Positions 54,705-64,000 of a stretch of 64,000 bases of DNA are shown piece after piece. Under the pieces are notes generated by a model that saw only the letters and a list, made by a program, of their open reading frames with translations, did no database searches and was not told where the DNA came from. The stretch comes from Bremerella sp. TYQ1 (GTDB lineage: Bacteria > Planctomycetota > Planctomycetia > Pirellulales > Pirellulaceae). Position 1 is the first letter of the stretch. Each line of letters starts with the position of its first letter. The stretch covers positions 248,001 to 312,000 of the forward strand of contig NZ_CP083740.1 in NCBI RefSeq assembly GCF_020150455.1, given 5' to 3'. The translations under genes were made by a program, and so were the position numbers.

Positions 54705-56234
54705 CTACGAATCGGTTTCCATTTTGGTGCATTCGTGGTGCGTCCCGTCCCAGCTCAAAAGCACTTCCTGCTCGTCGAGCACCGATTGAATATGGACCGG
54801 TCGCTTCCACAGGGTATACATGTTGGTCAACGTATCGCGGGCATAATCCATCTTCAGCTCTATCCCGTGATGGCGGTGCGTCAGCAACAGTTCGCCCCGG
54901 TTCTTGTAATTGCCATCCGTCACGAAGATCTCCGGCCGTCCCATGTTCGTCAGGCTGAACAGCAACTGCTGTTTCACTTTGGGGAACTCACGGCTTTCGA
55001 TTTCGTAATACTCAGTCGAATCGTTGTAACCGAACTGAAACATCTTGTAGCGACGACAGAAGTCGAGCGTAAAGAATTCGTCGATGAACGTCAGGTCGTT
55101 ATGAATCCGACGGACCTCGAAGATCTTCTCACGGCCTTGGCCGATTTCGGTGTTCCAGTTGCGGCGTGCCTCGAAATCGTCGCAGTCTTCATAATCCTGG
55201 CCGAAGCAGCCTCGATTCCAGCGGTCCTCGATATCGCGTAGCAGTTCCAAACCAAGCTTGTAAGGGTTCAATCGGGTTGGACTACTCGCGAGCGTGCCCG
55301 AGGTGTGATCGGCATAATTAATGACTTCCGATGCATGCAGTCCGTGCCGCGTCATGATGGTCGAATGCCAATAGGTGGCCCAACCTTCATTCATGATCTT
55401 GGTTTGTCCCTGCGGTGCGAAGTAATACGCTTCGTCACGAATCATTGACAGAACGTCGAGTTGCCATGGTCGGAGAGGGGCGTACTGCAGCAGGAACAGC
55501 ATCACATCTTTCATCGGTTCGTCCGGAACCGGAATCGCTCGGGCTGGCCGCGGGGCTTCGTCATCCTCAGAAGGTTTCTTCCGCGGATTGATGAAGTTGT
55601 CCATATAACCCTTGGCCGGCAGTTTGAAACTGGGCGCCATTTCGGCCGGGGCATCATCGTCCGTGTTCGAGCTGAATTTGTATTTGTCGGCCCCTCGATA
55701 TCGCTGGATGAATGGCGAGTGAATATCGATCAGGTCTTCAATGCTCAGACACGCATCGATAAAGTTCTCGACTTCGCTTACGCCGAAACGATTCATATAG
55801 CGACGAATGCGGTTGCCATGGTTCGCCATCTGATCGATCATCTTTCGGTCGGTCTGGCTGAACCATTGATTGCATTTGAAAAAGTCGCAGTGCCCATACA
55901 CGTGAGCCATCACCAGCTTGTGATCGGCGTAGTGGTTGCTCGAAAGCAGATAGGCATAGCAAGGATTGTTGTTGATGACCAGTTCATAGATCTTCTGTAG
56001 GCCGTAGTGATATCCCTTCGATAGGCGTTCGAACTCCATCCCGAACCGCCAGTGCGGGTAACGAGTCGGGAAGCCACCCATCGCAGCAATCGCGTTCAGC
56101 TGCTCGACGTCAACCAGTTCAAAGATCGTGGGGAAGAAGTCCAAACCGTAATCGAGTGCATGTTGCTCGATTTCGATTTGCACTTCCGCCAGTTCTTCCG
56201 GCAGATTCGCGAAGCTTCGATGCGTAATGGGCAT
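54705..56234 (-). CDS. spoVR: SpoVR family protein
   Basis: 509 residues from the ATG at 56234 (GGAGGAA 6-7 bases upstream). The SpoVR family marks are clear: ALDYGLDFFPTIFELVDVEQLN, AAMGGFPTRYPHWRFGMEFERLSKGYHYGLQKIYELVINN-type start, MAHVYGHCDFFKCN, EGWATYWHSTIM and NPYKLGLELLRDIEDRWNRG. The His/Glu residues of HCDFF and NEGWATYWH suggest a metal site. In enterobacteria spoVR (ycgB) is expressed with yeaGH under stress, and in Bacillus it affects the spore cortex. Here it follows YeaH and PrkA on the same strand, so the three-gene module is conserved. Confidence 0.93.
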   Translation of the reverse strand: MPITHRSFANLPEELAEVQIEIEQHALDYGLDFFPTIFELVDVEQLNAIAAMGGFPTRYPHWRFGMEFERLSKGYHYGLQKIYELVINNNPCYAYLLSSNHYADHKLVMAHVYGHCDFFKCNQWFSQTDRKMIDQMANHGNRIRRYMNRFGVSEVENFIDACLSIEDLIDIHSPFIQRYRGADKYKFSSNTDDDAPAEMAPSFKLPAKGYMDNFINPRKKPSEDDEAPRPARAIPVPDEPMKDVMLFLLQYAPLRPWQLDVLSMIRDEAYYFAPQGQTKIMNEGWATYWHSTIMTRHGLHASEVINYADHTSGTLASSPTRLNPYKLGLELLRDIEDRWNRGCFGQDYEDCDDFEARRNWNTEIGQGREKIFEVRRIHNDLTFIDEFFTLDFCRRYKMFQFGYNDSTEYYEIESREFPKVKQQLLFSLTNMGRPEIFVTDGNYKNRGELLLTHRHHGIELKMDYARDTLTNMYTLWKRPVHIQSVLDEQEVLLSWDGTHHECTKMETDS

Positions 56235-56371
56235 GGGGTTCCTCCCTGTGAATCCGGGACGTTTTCGACAAAGTGCCATGCCCTCTTCTTCGTGTGCACG
56301 TCGCTTGAAAAAACACGCCTACGAAGACGACGGCATGACCCCCGGTCTTTCTTTTCCAGCTGAGTAGACCG

Positions 56372-56572
56372 CTAATCCAACTCCTCGACGACGAACTTGT
56401 TTTCCGACAACGAACCGATCACATCCCACAGGCGTGGAAAGTCACGACGTAACTGCTTTTTGGCTCGCTCGATTGCTTCTGCGGCTGTTTGGCAGACAAC
56501 GGTGATCTGGTTGTGTCCGACACGTACTAAGTAGGTGTGCGGAGCATCCGGATTGAAATCAGCGGTCGACAT
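56372..56572 (-). CDS. 66-residue protein between YeaH and SpoVR
   Basis: The ATG at 56572 is preferred (GAGGTG about 8 bases upstream). The 66 residues are soluble: PHTYLVRVGHNQITVVCQTAAEAIERAKKQ, then RLWDVIGSLSENKFVVEEL. A beta-hairpin followed by a helix and a strand is likely. I know no family. The gene is 24 bases after YeaH and about 140 before SpoVR, all on the minus strand, so it belongs to the same transcript. A regulatory or adaptor subunit for the kinase module is an inference. Confidence 0.8.
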   Translation of the reverse strand: MSTADFNPDAPHTYLVRVGHNQITVVCQTAAEAIERAKKQLRRDFPRLWDVIGSLSENKFVVEELD

Positions 56573-56596
56573 AGGGAAACACCTCAAGGGGGATGG

Positions 56597-57700
<1,104 letters not shown>

Positions 57701-57879
57701 GGTACTTCTCCTTGCTTACGCTCCGAGGGTGAAGGTTACGCCAACAACGCTCGTGGAAGCGTCCCGTAGGCTTCGTGTGTCGCAGATCATGAAGCAACAC
57801 TTGGCATCCGACACGCGGGTCCTACGGTGGGGATGCTATCCCCAGTTCCATACTTGGTTGTTACGTTGAGTGTGCTTAC

Positions 57880-59934
57880 TTAGTCGGTCACATCCCCTCG
57901 GGCGAAGATGCTGGCGACGAAGCTGAGCACGTCCGTGGCGCTTTCGTCGTCGTAACCGTGATCGCGGATGAGTCGTTGTTTGACCACGTCAATCTTTTCC
58001 TGCGTCTCCTGATCGATGACGCTGGAAACGAGGCTCGTCAGCTTGATCGAGTCTTTCTGGTCTTCGAACAACTTCAGTTGGAGTGCTTTGTACAGACGCT
58101 CGTTGGTCTTGTAGTCAAACTTCTTGCCGTCGATCGACAATGCACCGATATAGTTCATGATCTCGCGGCGGAAATCATCTTTGCGGCTATCGGGAATGTC
58201 GATCTTCTCTTCGATCGAACGCATCAACCGTTCATCCGGCTCTTCGTATTGGCCGGTGAATTTATTCTTCACGCGTTCCCGCTGAGTGTACGCTTTGACG
58301 TTGTCGATGTAGTTGGCACACAGACGAGCCATCGCATCTTCGTCGGCGGCGATCGCACGCTGAACTTCGTTTTTGACGATGTTCTCGTACTCTTCCTTGA
58401 CCACCTCGAGGAGCTGGCGGTAGTGCCCCCGCTGATCCTCGCTGGTGATCAAGGAATGGTTGCCGAGACCCGACTCGAGCTCGTTCAACACCATAAATGG
58501 GTTGATCGAAGTCGCGTCGGGATGTGCGACCAAGGCGTTGGAAATCTTGTCTTGCACATACCGCGGCGAGATCCCTTGCATCCCTTCGCGTGTGGCTTGC
58601 GATTTCAACTCTTTGATGTTTTCTTCGGTAAAGCCTGGCAGGCTTTTGCCGTCGTACAGTTTCAATTTCTGCAGGAGCGTCAAGCTGGCGTTCTTCGGTT
58701 CTTCCAGCCGTGTCAAAACGGCCCACATCGCCGCCATTTCAATCGTATGCGGTGCGATATGTTTCCCTTTGACTTTCTCGTTGTTGTAGTCCTTCTCGTA
58801 GATCTTCACTTCGTTGGAAAGCCGCGTGACGTACGGTACATCGATCTTGACGGTACGATCACGCAACGCTTCCATGAATTCGTTGTTCTGCAGTCGACGA
58901 TATTCCGGCTCGTTCGTATGCCCGAGAATCACTTCGTCGATATCCGTTTGAGCGAACTTCTTCGGTTTAACTTTGTGTTCCTGGCTCGCACCTAACAGGT
59001 CGTACAAAAACGCCACGTCCAACTTCAGTACTTCGACAAACTCGATAATCCCGCGGTTGGCAACGTTGAACTCGCCGTCGAAATTGAACGCCCGCGGATC
59101 ACTGTCGGTCCCATATTCGGCGATCTTGCGGTAGTTGATGTCGCCGGTCAGTTCGGTCGAGTCTTGGTTCTTCTCATCCTTCGGCTGGAACGTACCAATG
59201 CCGATGCGGTCTTTCTCGCTCAAGATCACACGGCGAACGCGGACATCTTGAATGACTTTGGTCCAATCCCCACCATGGCGAGCAAGGCTGTCCATGTAGT
59301 GGAACCGGCAGAAGGGGCAAAGCTCGCCGCTGATGTTGATCGGATAGTCGGCCAGCGCGCTCGATTCCTGGTACTGGGCGACAACGTCCCGGCGGAACTC
59401 TTCGGGGATCAAGTGCAGCGGCTCTTCGTTCATCGGGCACCAATGAATGGCCGCTGGATCGTCCGGGTTATCAGGATCGATCCAACCGAGCGAATAGACG
59501 GCACCTTCGTCGAGCGTCGAGTACCGTTCGATCCCTTTCTTCAACAGCCGAGCCATGGTGCTTTTGCTGCTTCCGACAGGGCCATGCAAAAGGAGCACAC
59601 GCTTTTCGATACCGTAACCGTGGGCGGCACTTTTCAACGCGTTGACCAATTGGACTTGCGAGTCTTCCAGGCCAAAGATGCCATCCTTGCCGTGATCGAG
59701 AGGGTCGTCGAAGAAGCGGTAATGAACCTTTTTCTCGCGATTGACTTCGTACGTATCAACGCCGTACGAAAGAATCATGTCGTAACATCGCTGGAACGCG
59801 TTCCTGGTAATCGCGGGGTCTTTCGCGACCAGGTCGAGGTAATCCTCGAAGGTTCCTTGCCAGTTCTTTTTGCGGAACTGATCCAGATTCTGACGCTCTG
59901 CCAGAAACGAAACAATTTCTCGACCGCCGGCCAT
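57880..59934 (-). CDS. prkA: PrkA/YeaG serine protein kinase, AAA+ type
   Basis: 684 residues; AGGAGGGA 8 bases before the ATG. The N-terminal PrkA AAA domain has Walker [10 protein letters not shown] (near 117) and the CPFCRFHY segment, followed by [48 protein letters not shown] family text. A kinase-like/C-terminal domain contains EILG-type blocks such as [16 protein letters not shown] and [15 protein letters not shown]. PrkA phosphorylates protein targets on serine and is induced by stress or starvation. It heads the PrkA-YeaH-small protein-SpoVR module; regulation should lie in the 717-base gap upstream. Confidence 0.95.
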   Translation of the reverse strand: MAGGREIVSFLAERQNLDQFRKKNWQGTFEDYLDLVAKDPAITRNAFQRCYDMILSYGVDTYEVNREKKVHYRFFDDPLDHGKDGIFGLEDSQVQLVNALKSAAHGYGIEKRVLLLHGPVGSSKSTMARLLKKGIERYSTLDEGAVYSLGWIDPDNPDDPAAIHWCPMNEEPLHLIPEEFRRDVVAQYQESSALADYPINISGELCPFCRFHYMDSLARHGGDWTKVIQDVRVRRVILSEKDRIGIGTFQPKDEKNQDSTELTGDINYRKIAEYGTDSDPRAFNFDGEFNVANRGIIEFVEVLKLDVAFLYDLLGASQEHKVKPKKFAQTDIDEVILGHTNEPEYRRLQNNEFMEALRDRTVKIDVPYVTRLSNEVKIYEKDYNNEKVKGKHIAPHTIEMAAMWAVLTRLEEPKNASLTLLQKLKLYDGKSLPGFTEENIKELKSQATREGMQGISPRYVQDKISNALVAHPDATSINPFMVLNELESGLGNHSLITSEDQRGHYRQLLEVVKEEYENIVKNEVQRAIAADEDAMARLCANYIDNVKAYTQRERVKNKFTGQYEEPDERLMRSIEEKIDIPDSRKDDFRREIMNYIGALSIDGKKFDYKTNERLYKALQLKLFEDQKDSIKLTSLVSSVIDQETQEKIDVVKQRLIRDHGYDDESATDVLSFVASIFARGDVTD

Positions 59935-60651
59935 ATGCTGATCCCTCCTGCGCTAAAGGAACCGAGTCCCACTCGGTGACCTGTGATTGGACAGAGTCCT
60001 GTTGGACATCGTCCGCAGCCAAGATCGTCAGCCAATCGAGGCTACGAAACTTAAAGGGGATAGGGCGTGGCGTCTTGTATGACGAATTCTGCGATTCTTG
60101 CCAAGTCGTATCTTTCCTGCTTATGCTTTCGACGTCCGCGCACGCGCACACACCATCTCGGAAAAATCAGGTGCCAAACGCCGAGCGCGATTGAGAAAGA
60201 ACGTCGCGAAGAAAGAACAAATGGGAAGAATGCGAAACGGATCGGCTACAAGATCACTTTGCCTTCCCTTGTTTGAAGTATCGACCGAACTATCGAACTT
60301 AGCAATAGAAAAGATTGTCGTGCGTTCGCACCAAGGATCTCTTGTGAAAAATGGTACGAGTTGTAACGTGCTAAATTCGTTGAAGTTCCGCTCGGCAAGA
60401 AGCGCCGAAACGGGGGCCCGCATTTTTTTTCAAAATAGGGAAGATCGACAGACGGTGATGCACGCGAATTGGTGCTAGTGGGCAGACTTTGACCAGAAAA
60501 CGAGCGATCGCGTGATGTAAGGCAACTTGCCGGCACTTGCCGAGGTAGGCATCGGTGCCGGAAGCTTTTCGCCGCTTAACACGTCCCCATTAAGCGGCTC
60601 TCCATGTCACGGCCACCATGTTCAATTGACGCGGCGTCCCGAGCTTTCTGT
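59935..60651. other. 717-base gap upstream of PrkA
   Basis: I see no reliable gene: frames such as 60098-60478 on the plus strand have odd composition and no similarity I can name. The PrkA promoter must lie here. I looked for a sigma-54 element and found none. The right end holds the hairpin after the receiver gene (60571-60598). Confidence 0.5.
60571..60598 (-). terminator. Hairpin after the receiver gene
   Basis: A perfect 9-bp stem (60571-60579 with 60590-60598) and a 10-base loop, about 55 bases past the stop of the minus-strand receiver gene. No U-run follows on that strand, so the terminator call is tentative. Confidence 0.5.
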
Positions 60652-61041
60652 CTAACCAATCAGCTTCTGCACGGCGGTGATCAAGCGATCCATCGGGAAC
60701 GGCTTGCGGATATAGTCGTCGACTCCAAGCATCTCGGCGTACGCTTTGTGGCGGTTGCCTTCGTTGCCGGTAACCATGATGACTTTCGTCGGAATTTTGT
60801 GCGTCTGACGCAGCTTTTCCAGAACCAGAAAACCGCTTCGCTTAGGCATCATCATGTCCAGAACGATCAAATCGGGATCGTCGCGTTCGGCAAGGGCCAG
60901 GCCTTGATTGCCATCGCGAGCGACCAGCACACGGTATCCCTTCGCTTCCAGGGCGAACCGCATTGTCTCGACGATTTCGGTATCGTCGTCCACCAGCAGA
61001 ATGGTCTTATCCTCGGCCTTCTTGGCTTCCTGTTCGCTCAT
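60652..61041 (-). CDS. Stand-alone receiver (CheY-like) protein
   Basis: 129 residues: a short Glu/Lys N-terminus, then a complete receiver with the acidic pair in LLVDDDTE, phosphoacceptor Asp in LIVLDMMMPKRSG (near 61), the Thr in IMVTGN and Lys in IRKPFP. There is no output domain. It could pass phosphate or act by binding a partner, as CheY or SpoIIAA-like systems do. No kinase gene lies beside it; the nearest in this window is the hybrid kinase at 25 kb. The ATG lacks a ribosome site. Confidence 0.92.
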   Translation of the reverse strand: MSEQEAKKAEDKTILLVDDDTEIVETMRFALEAKGYRVLVARDGNQGLALAERDDPDLIVLDMMMPKRSGFLVLEKLRQTHKIPTKVIMVTGNEGNRHKAYAEMLGVDDYIRKPFPMDRLITAVQKLIG

Positions 61042-61817
61042 GCGGGCGGCTGCTTTGTGATTGGAGAGTTGTCGAGGGGGTTAAGTCGTTCAACGGTAAT
61101 TTAATACAACTACTCGATTTAGCACCAAATCGCAACGGTAGGCGATTGATTTAGGCGGGACCGAAAGCGTAACTGAAATTCGCCAATCGTAACAGCCACT
61201 CCCTGCCTAACCACCTTAACGTGGGCTCAGTCGGGTGACCGAACTTTGGGAGTCCGCTGGGACAATTGCGACACGCACGACCCCGAAATACATGATTCGC
61301 GCAAGTGTCTTCAGGTTCACAAAGTGTCTCGGGATGATTGCGAATTGTTTTTCTTGGGTCGGTTTCCCGCGATCGAACATCCCGTTTCCGAGGCTTTGCT
61401 CGTCGCGAAATTGTTGAAAGACTCCTCCGTAATCTCCCCCAATATACAGCGACCTCATTAATGCTGAAGCGTAGCGTCCGATATCAGGCAGGTCTCGCCT
61501 ACATCGACAACTCGAATAGTAGCCTGGAGATAAGGGCACGCCGTTCAAGTAAAGATTCTCAAGCAATATTCCCAACTTAGCGATCGCTTAGCCCTTAAAA
61601 ATGGTGGGATAAAGCTGTTGGAAGGACGAGCGGATCTAAGCCACCTGATTTGACTGAAATGCGTAGAATGTCAACCAGTAACGGCGAGTCCCAGGCCCTT
61701 AGTCATGCCGTGAGGGTTTTGCATTTACAAATAGCAGGGTTCCGATATACTTAGCCGGCTTAGCGTTGCTAAGTATTCTCATTACTTATTAAAAGTCTTT
61801 CCCCTGGAACTCCATTT
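61042..61817. other. 776-base gap before the second DUF1559 gene
   Basis: No supported gene. A minus-strand frame at 61216-61575 (119 codons) has fairly normal residues but I recognise nothing and do not call it. Near the right end, TACTTAGC (61748-61755) and GCTAAGTA (61768-61775) form an 8-bp inverted repeat about 45 bases before the DUF1559 ATG, possibly an operator or a leader stem. Confidence 0.45.
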
Positions 61818-62729
61818 ATGAAGAAGACGCGTCGTGGTTTTACGTTAGTAGAACTTCTTGTGGTTATCGCCATTATCGGCGTGCTGATCGCGTTGCTGCT
61901 GCCGGCCGTACAACAGGCCCGCGAAGCCGCACGTCGTATGCAATGCACAAACAACCTGAAGCAGATCGGTCTGGCTCTGCACAATTATCACGATACCTAC
62001 AACGCATTGCCGGCCGCTTGGATCCGTCGTCATGGATCGAGCGACCCGAAATATGGTTGGGCATCGATGATTCTTCCGTTCATCGAACAGTCGAACCTTT
62101 ACGATCAACTCGACCCTGGTCGCATTGCGTTGAAAGACCGCTTCAAGTCATCGGCAACCGCCACGGACAAAGCGTTGTTGCAAACGGTCATCGACGGCTA
62201 TCGCTGCCCCAGCGACGTGACCGGCGATTTGAACGATAAAGACATCTTCGGTTCCGATCACTTCGATATCGCTACGGCCAACTACATTTGCAGCATCGGT
62301 GATGTTTCCGTGACCGGCGATATCGATGGCGGAGCCGTTTTCTATGGCAACAGCTATCTCGGATTCAAAGACATTACCGATGGCCTAAGCAACACGGCAA
62401 TGATCGGCGAACGCGATGGTGGCAACTCGGAAGATACGAGTGTCAACTTCCGTGCGGCCGTTTGGGCTGGTGTTGGACGCGACAACAACAACGGTAGCGG
62501 CTTTGTGGGACGAACGACCGGACGAAGCAACTTCGTGATCAATTTCGATTACGGTGCCACCGGCGCAACGGCGAACCTTGGCAAAGGATTCTCCAGTCTC
62601 CATCCCGGCGGCGTCAACATGCTGTTAGGGGATGGCGCGGTTCGCTTCATTCCTGAAACCGCGAATCCAACCAATGTGGTGCGGCCACTAACGCTTCGCT
62701 CGGACGGAAAAACGATCGAACTGCCGTAG
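61818..62729 (+). CDS. DUF1559 protein with type IV pilin-like N-terminus (second copy)
   Basis: 303 residues. The prepilin signal is short and clean: MKKTRRG, then [20 protein letters not shown] with Glu at +5. [28 protein letters not shown] follows as in the copy at 2287, so the first 60 residues of the two are nearly the same. The middle differs, with IDGYRCPSDV and [14 protein letters not shown], a usual DUF1559 block. The end has HPGGVNMLLGDGAVRFIPET. The protein should be processed by prepilin peptidase and surface displayed. A small lipoprotein gene follows, as with the first copy. Confidence 0.95.
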   Translation: MKKTRRGFTLVELLVVIAIIGVLIALLLPAVQQAREAARRMQCTNNLKQIGLALHNYHDTYNALPAAWIRRHGSSDPKYGWASMILPFIEQSNLYDQLDPGRIALKDRFKSSATATDKALLQTVIDGYRCPSDVTGDLNDKDIFGSDHFDIATANYICSIGDVSVTGDIDGGAVFYGNSYLGFKDITDGLSNTAMIGERDGGNSEDTSVNFRAAVWAGVGRDNNNGSGFVGRTTGRSNFVINFDYGATGATANLGKGFSSLHPGGVNMLLGDGAVRFIPETANPTNVVRPLTLRSDGKTIELP

Positions 62730-62751
62730 CGTTAATCGCTTGGAAAACGAT

Positions 62752-62795
62752 GGCACCTGTCGTTTCGCGTTCACCGCGTGACAGGTGCCTTCTTA
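62752..62795 (+). terminator. Hairpin terminator of the second DUF1559 gene
   Basis: A perfect 10-bp stem (62752-62761 with 62780-62789), 18-base loop, then TTCTT, 22 bases past the stop. It may limit read-through into the lipoprotein gene. Confidence 0.7.
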
Positions 62796-62851
62796 TGGCC
62801 TGTCCCTTTTCTGCCCGCTCAGTCGTTTAACTTTCACACTACGCATTAAAC

Positions 62852-63253
62852 ATGAATATGAAGACGTTTCTTACTTTTCTAGCAACCTGTTTGTTGCTTT
62901 TCTCCGTTGTCGGTTGCAGCAGTGGGACGACTGGGGTGGTGACTGGCGTGGTAACGATCGACGGTGAGCCTGCCGATGGGATCGAAGTGATGTTCAGCCC
63001 GGTCGGGCACGATGGTGCTCCGGCAATGGGCTTTACCCGCGACGGGGGTAAGTTCCAACTCATGCAGGGCCGCGGCAATCGAAGCATCAGCGCCGGGAAG
63101 TACAAAGTCAGCGTCACTCGCTTGGCCGACGAAGAATCTGGCAAACCGTCCAAGGGGATCGCTCGTCAGTTCAAAACGCCAAACGATTCGCCTATCACCG
63201 AAGAAATCGTCCCCGGTAAAAACCAGATCGATATTCCCATCGCCAGCAAATAG
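62852..63253 (+). CDS. Small lipoprotein partner of DUF1559 (second copy)
   Basis: 133 residues. Lipobox FSVVGC with Cys22 as the lipidated residue. The body is a short beta-sandwich like the 3348 gene: GVVTGVVTIDGEPADGIEVMFSPVG, GFTRDGGKFQL and SAGKYKVSVTRL, ending in EEIVPGKNQIDIPI. The order T-G-x-V-T-x-D-G-x-P is the same in both. Function unknown. The ATG lies 122 bases past the DUF1559 stop. Confidence 0.9.
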   Translation: MNMKTFLTFLATCLLLFSVVGCSSGTTGVVTGVVTIDGEPADGIEVMFSPVGHDGAPAMGFTRDGGKFQLMQGRGNRSISAGKYKVSVTRLADEESGKPSKGIARQFKTPNDSPITEEIVPGKNQIDIPIASK

Positions 63254-63410
63254 GCGGTGGTAAAGACAAGGAATTGCGCCACGAAAACGTAAACCATCCT
63301 CTGGCGCTGTTCCACTTCTATTTCTATAAATTTGCGTCCCTGCCTCTTGTGGGGTATCTTGCACCGCTGAGGTTTGCGTTTCTTTGAACTCGTGGCGGCA
63401 GGGGCTTGGG

Positions 63411-64000
63411 ATGGGGTTTCTATTGAATCGATGTCTGGCCACCGGGTTGGCGCTGCTGGGAATGCTGGCATCAGGCATGACGCTTGTGGCGGAGGAAAAG
63501 CCTTCCGCCAAGCAGTTTGTCGATACGTTTCAGCAGCGAATCGAAGAGCACCAACCGCTGAGGATCTTCATCCGCGCCAGAGCCACGATCCCGTATGAAC
63601 ACTGTTTCGTCCAGGCGATCTCGGATGACGGCAAGTATTTGGTCGCCGATGCCTACGAAAACCAAAAAAGCAAAACCATCTGTTGGGATGTCGACAAGGA
63701 CCAACTGTTGTGGGAGTTGGATTCTGGCACAGTGTCGGCGTGTGCTTATTCTGGCGATGGAAAACACCTGCTCGTTGGCAAACTTGGTGGTTCGATCGAT
63801 GTGCTGGATGCTGCCAACGGCGACAAGCTTTTCACGCACGATACGCTGGATAGTGGGATTTGCGGCGTCGGTTTCGCCGCGGACGAACGATTTATCTATG
63901 CCGTCGACAGCCAGGGGAATTCGTTTGTTGCCCCGTTAATGGAGAAAGCTACGGACATTCACCAAGTTGGTGTATCACTAGGAAGCAACAGCGTCCAAAT
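63411..64000 (+). CDS. Exported WD40-like repeat protein, 5' part only
   Basis: The frame from the ATG at 63411 is open to the window edge (196 codons), so the C-terminus is missing. A signal peptide (LATGLALLGMLASGMTLVAE) is followed by propeller-like repeats: FVQAISDDGKYLVADAYENQKSKTICWDVDKDQLLWEL-type blade, then ACAYSGDGKHLLVGKLGGSIDVLDAANGDKLF, and GVGFAADERFIYAVDSQGNSFVAPL. The pattern (S-x-D-G-K-x-L, then x-x-W-D/L-D) is that of WD40/YVTN propellers. A periplasmic or surface scaffold is likely. Confidence 0.8.
   Translation, partial: MGFLLNRCLATGLALLGMLASGMTLVAEEKPSAKQFVDTFQQRIEEHQPLRIFIRARATIPYEHCFVQAISDDGKYLVADAYENQKSKTICWDVDKDQLLWELDSGTVSACAYSGDGKHLLVGKLGGSIDVLDAANGDKLFTHDTLDSGICGVGFAADERFIYAVDSQGNSFVAPLMEKATDIHQVGVSLGSNSVQ

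Noticed and set aside
54619..54810. 64-codon N-terminal extension of the 160-residue protein
   Set aside because: It lies within the SpoVR 3' end; the ATG at 54618 has GGAGGG at good spacing.
57958..58995. 345-codon plus-strand frame opposite PrkA
   Set aside because: It is antisense to a highly conserved kinase gene and shows Phe/Val/Leu bias of a shadow frame.
60098..60478. 126-codon plus-strand frame upstream of PrkA
   Set aside because: It has unusual Arg/Ser-rich composition, no ribosome site and no similarity I recognise.
61216..61575. 119-codon minus-strand frame in the gap before the second DUF1559 gene
   Set aside because: Composition is fairly normal, but there is no ribosome site, no recognised family and no neighbour logic. 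It could be a relic and deserves a homology search; I could not support a call.

Overview
The window looks like the chromosome of a planctomycete of the Pirellulaceae/Blastopirellula type. Three things point there: two DUF1559 genes with pilin-like N-termini, each followed by a small lipoprotein; a PA14/cytochrome c protein beside a beta-propeller dehydrogenase; and many secreted proteins typical of that group, such as YdjY, alginate-export-like barrels and cysteine-rich exported proteins. Coding density is high. Many genes lack a clear Shine-Dalgarno sequence and several convergent pairs touch or overlap at their stops. I see no rRNA, tRNA, CRISPR array, insertion sequence or prophage.

Layout. 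1-4.5 kb: a truncated secreted DUF1080-like gene, a putative caspase-fold peptidase, a DUF1559 and lipoprotein pair, and a CAP protein. 4.9-7.3 kb: two tandem transsulfuration enzymes. 7.4-9.6 kb: a divergent pair of cysteine-rich exported proteins. 9.9-11.3 kb: a very acidic/basic disordered protein.

11.3-27.3 kb is the main functional block and concerns nitrate. A minus-strand operon reads nrtA-nrtB-nrtC-nrtD-GAF protein-DmsB/DmsC fusion-nasA. It is preceded by a near-perfect sigma-54 promoter with an inverted repeat at about -99. Diverging from it are an outer-membrane barrel, an NtrC-like response regulator and a hybrid histidine kinase whose sensor carries a NarX/PilJ-type P-box. Read together, this is uptake (porin, periplasmic binding lipoprotein, ABC transporter), reduction (a cytoplasmic molybdenum nitrate reductase probably fed by the quinone pool) and local nitrate sensing. 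Two parts are unusual: NrtB has about 270 extra residues of coiled coil, and the NtrC-like regulator has lost the residues used for ATP hydrolysis and sigma-54 contact. No nitrite reductase is present in the window.

27.5-31.7 kb: a five-haem cytochrome with a PA14 domain and its propeller partner. 32-43 kb: housekeeping genes (csrA, an FtsQ-like gene, murB, a YkgJ-type cysteine cluster protein, cinA, aat, dnaG, rpoD, a zinc-ribbon coiled coil, greA). MurB and the C-terminal domain of CinA appear to lack catalytic residues. 43-54 kb: a membrane protein of unknown function, an RND pump with its adaptor, DUF167, YggS, an unknown 600-residue protein, YdjY, a small membrane protein and HemQ. 54-60 kb: SpoVR, a 66-residue protein, YeaH and PrkA, a stress module. 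60-64 kb: a lone receiver protein, a second DUF1559 and lipoprotein pair, and the start of a WD40-like gene.
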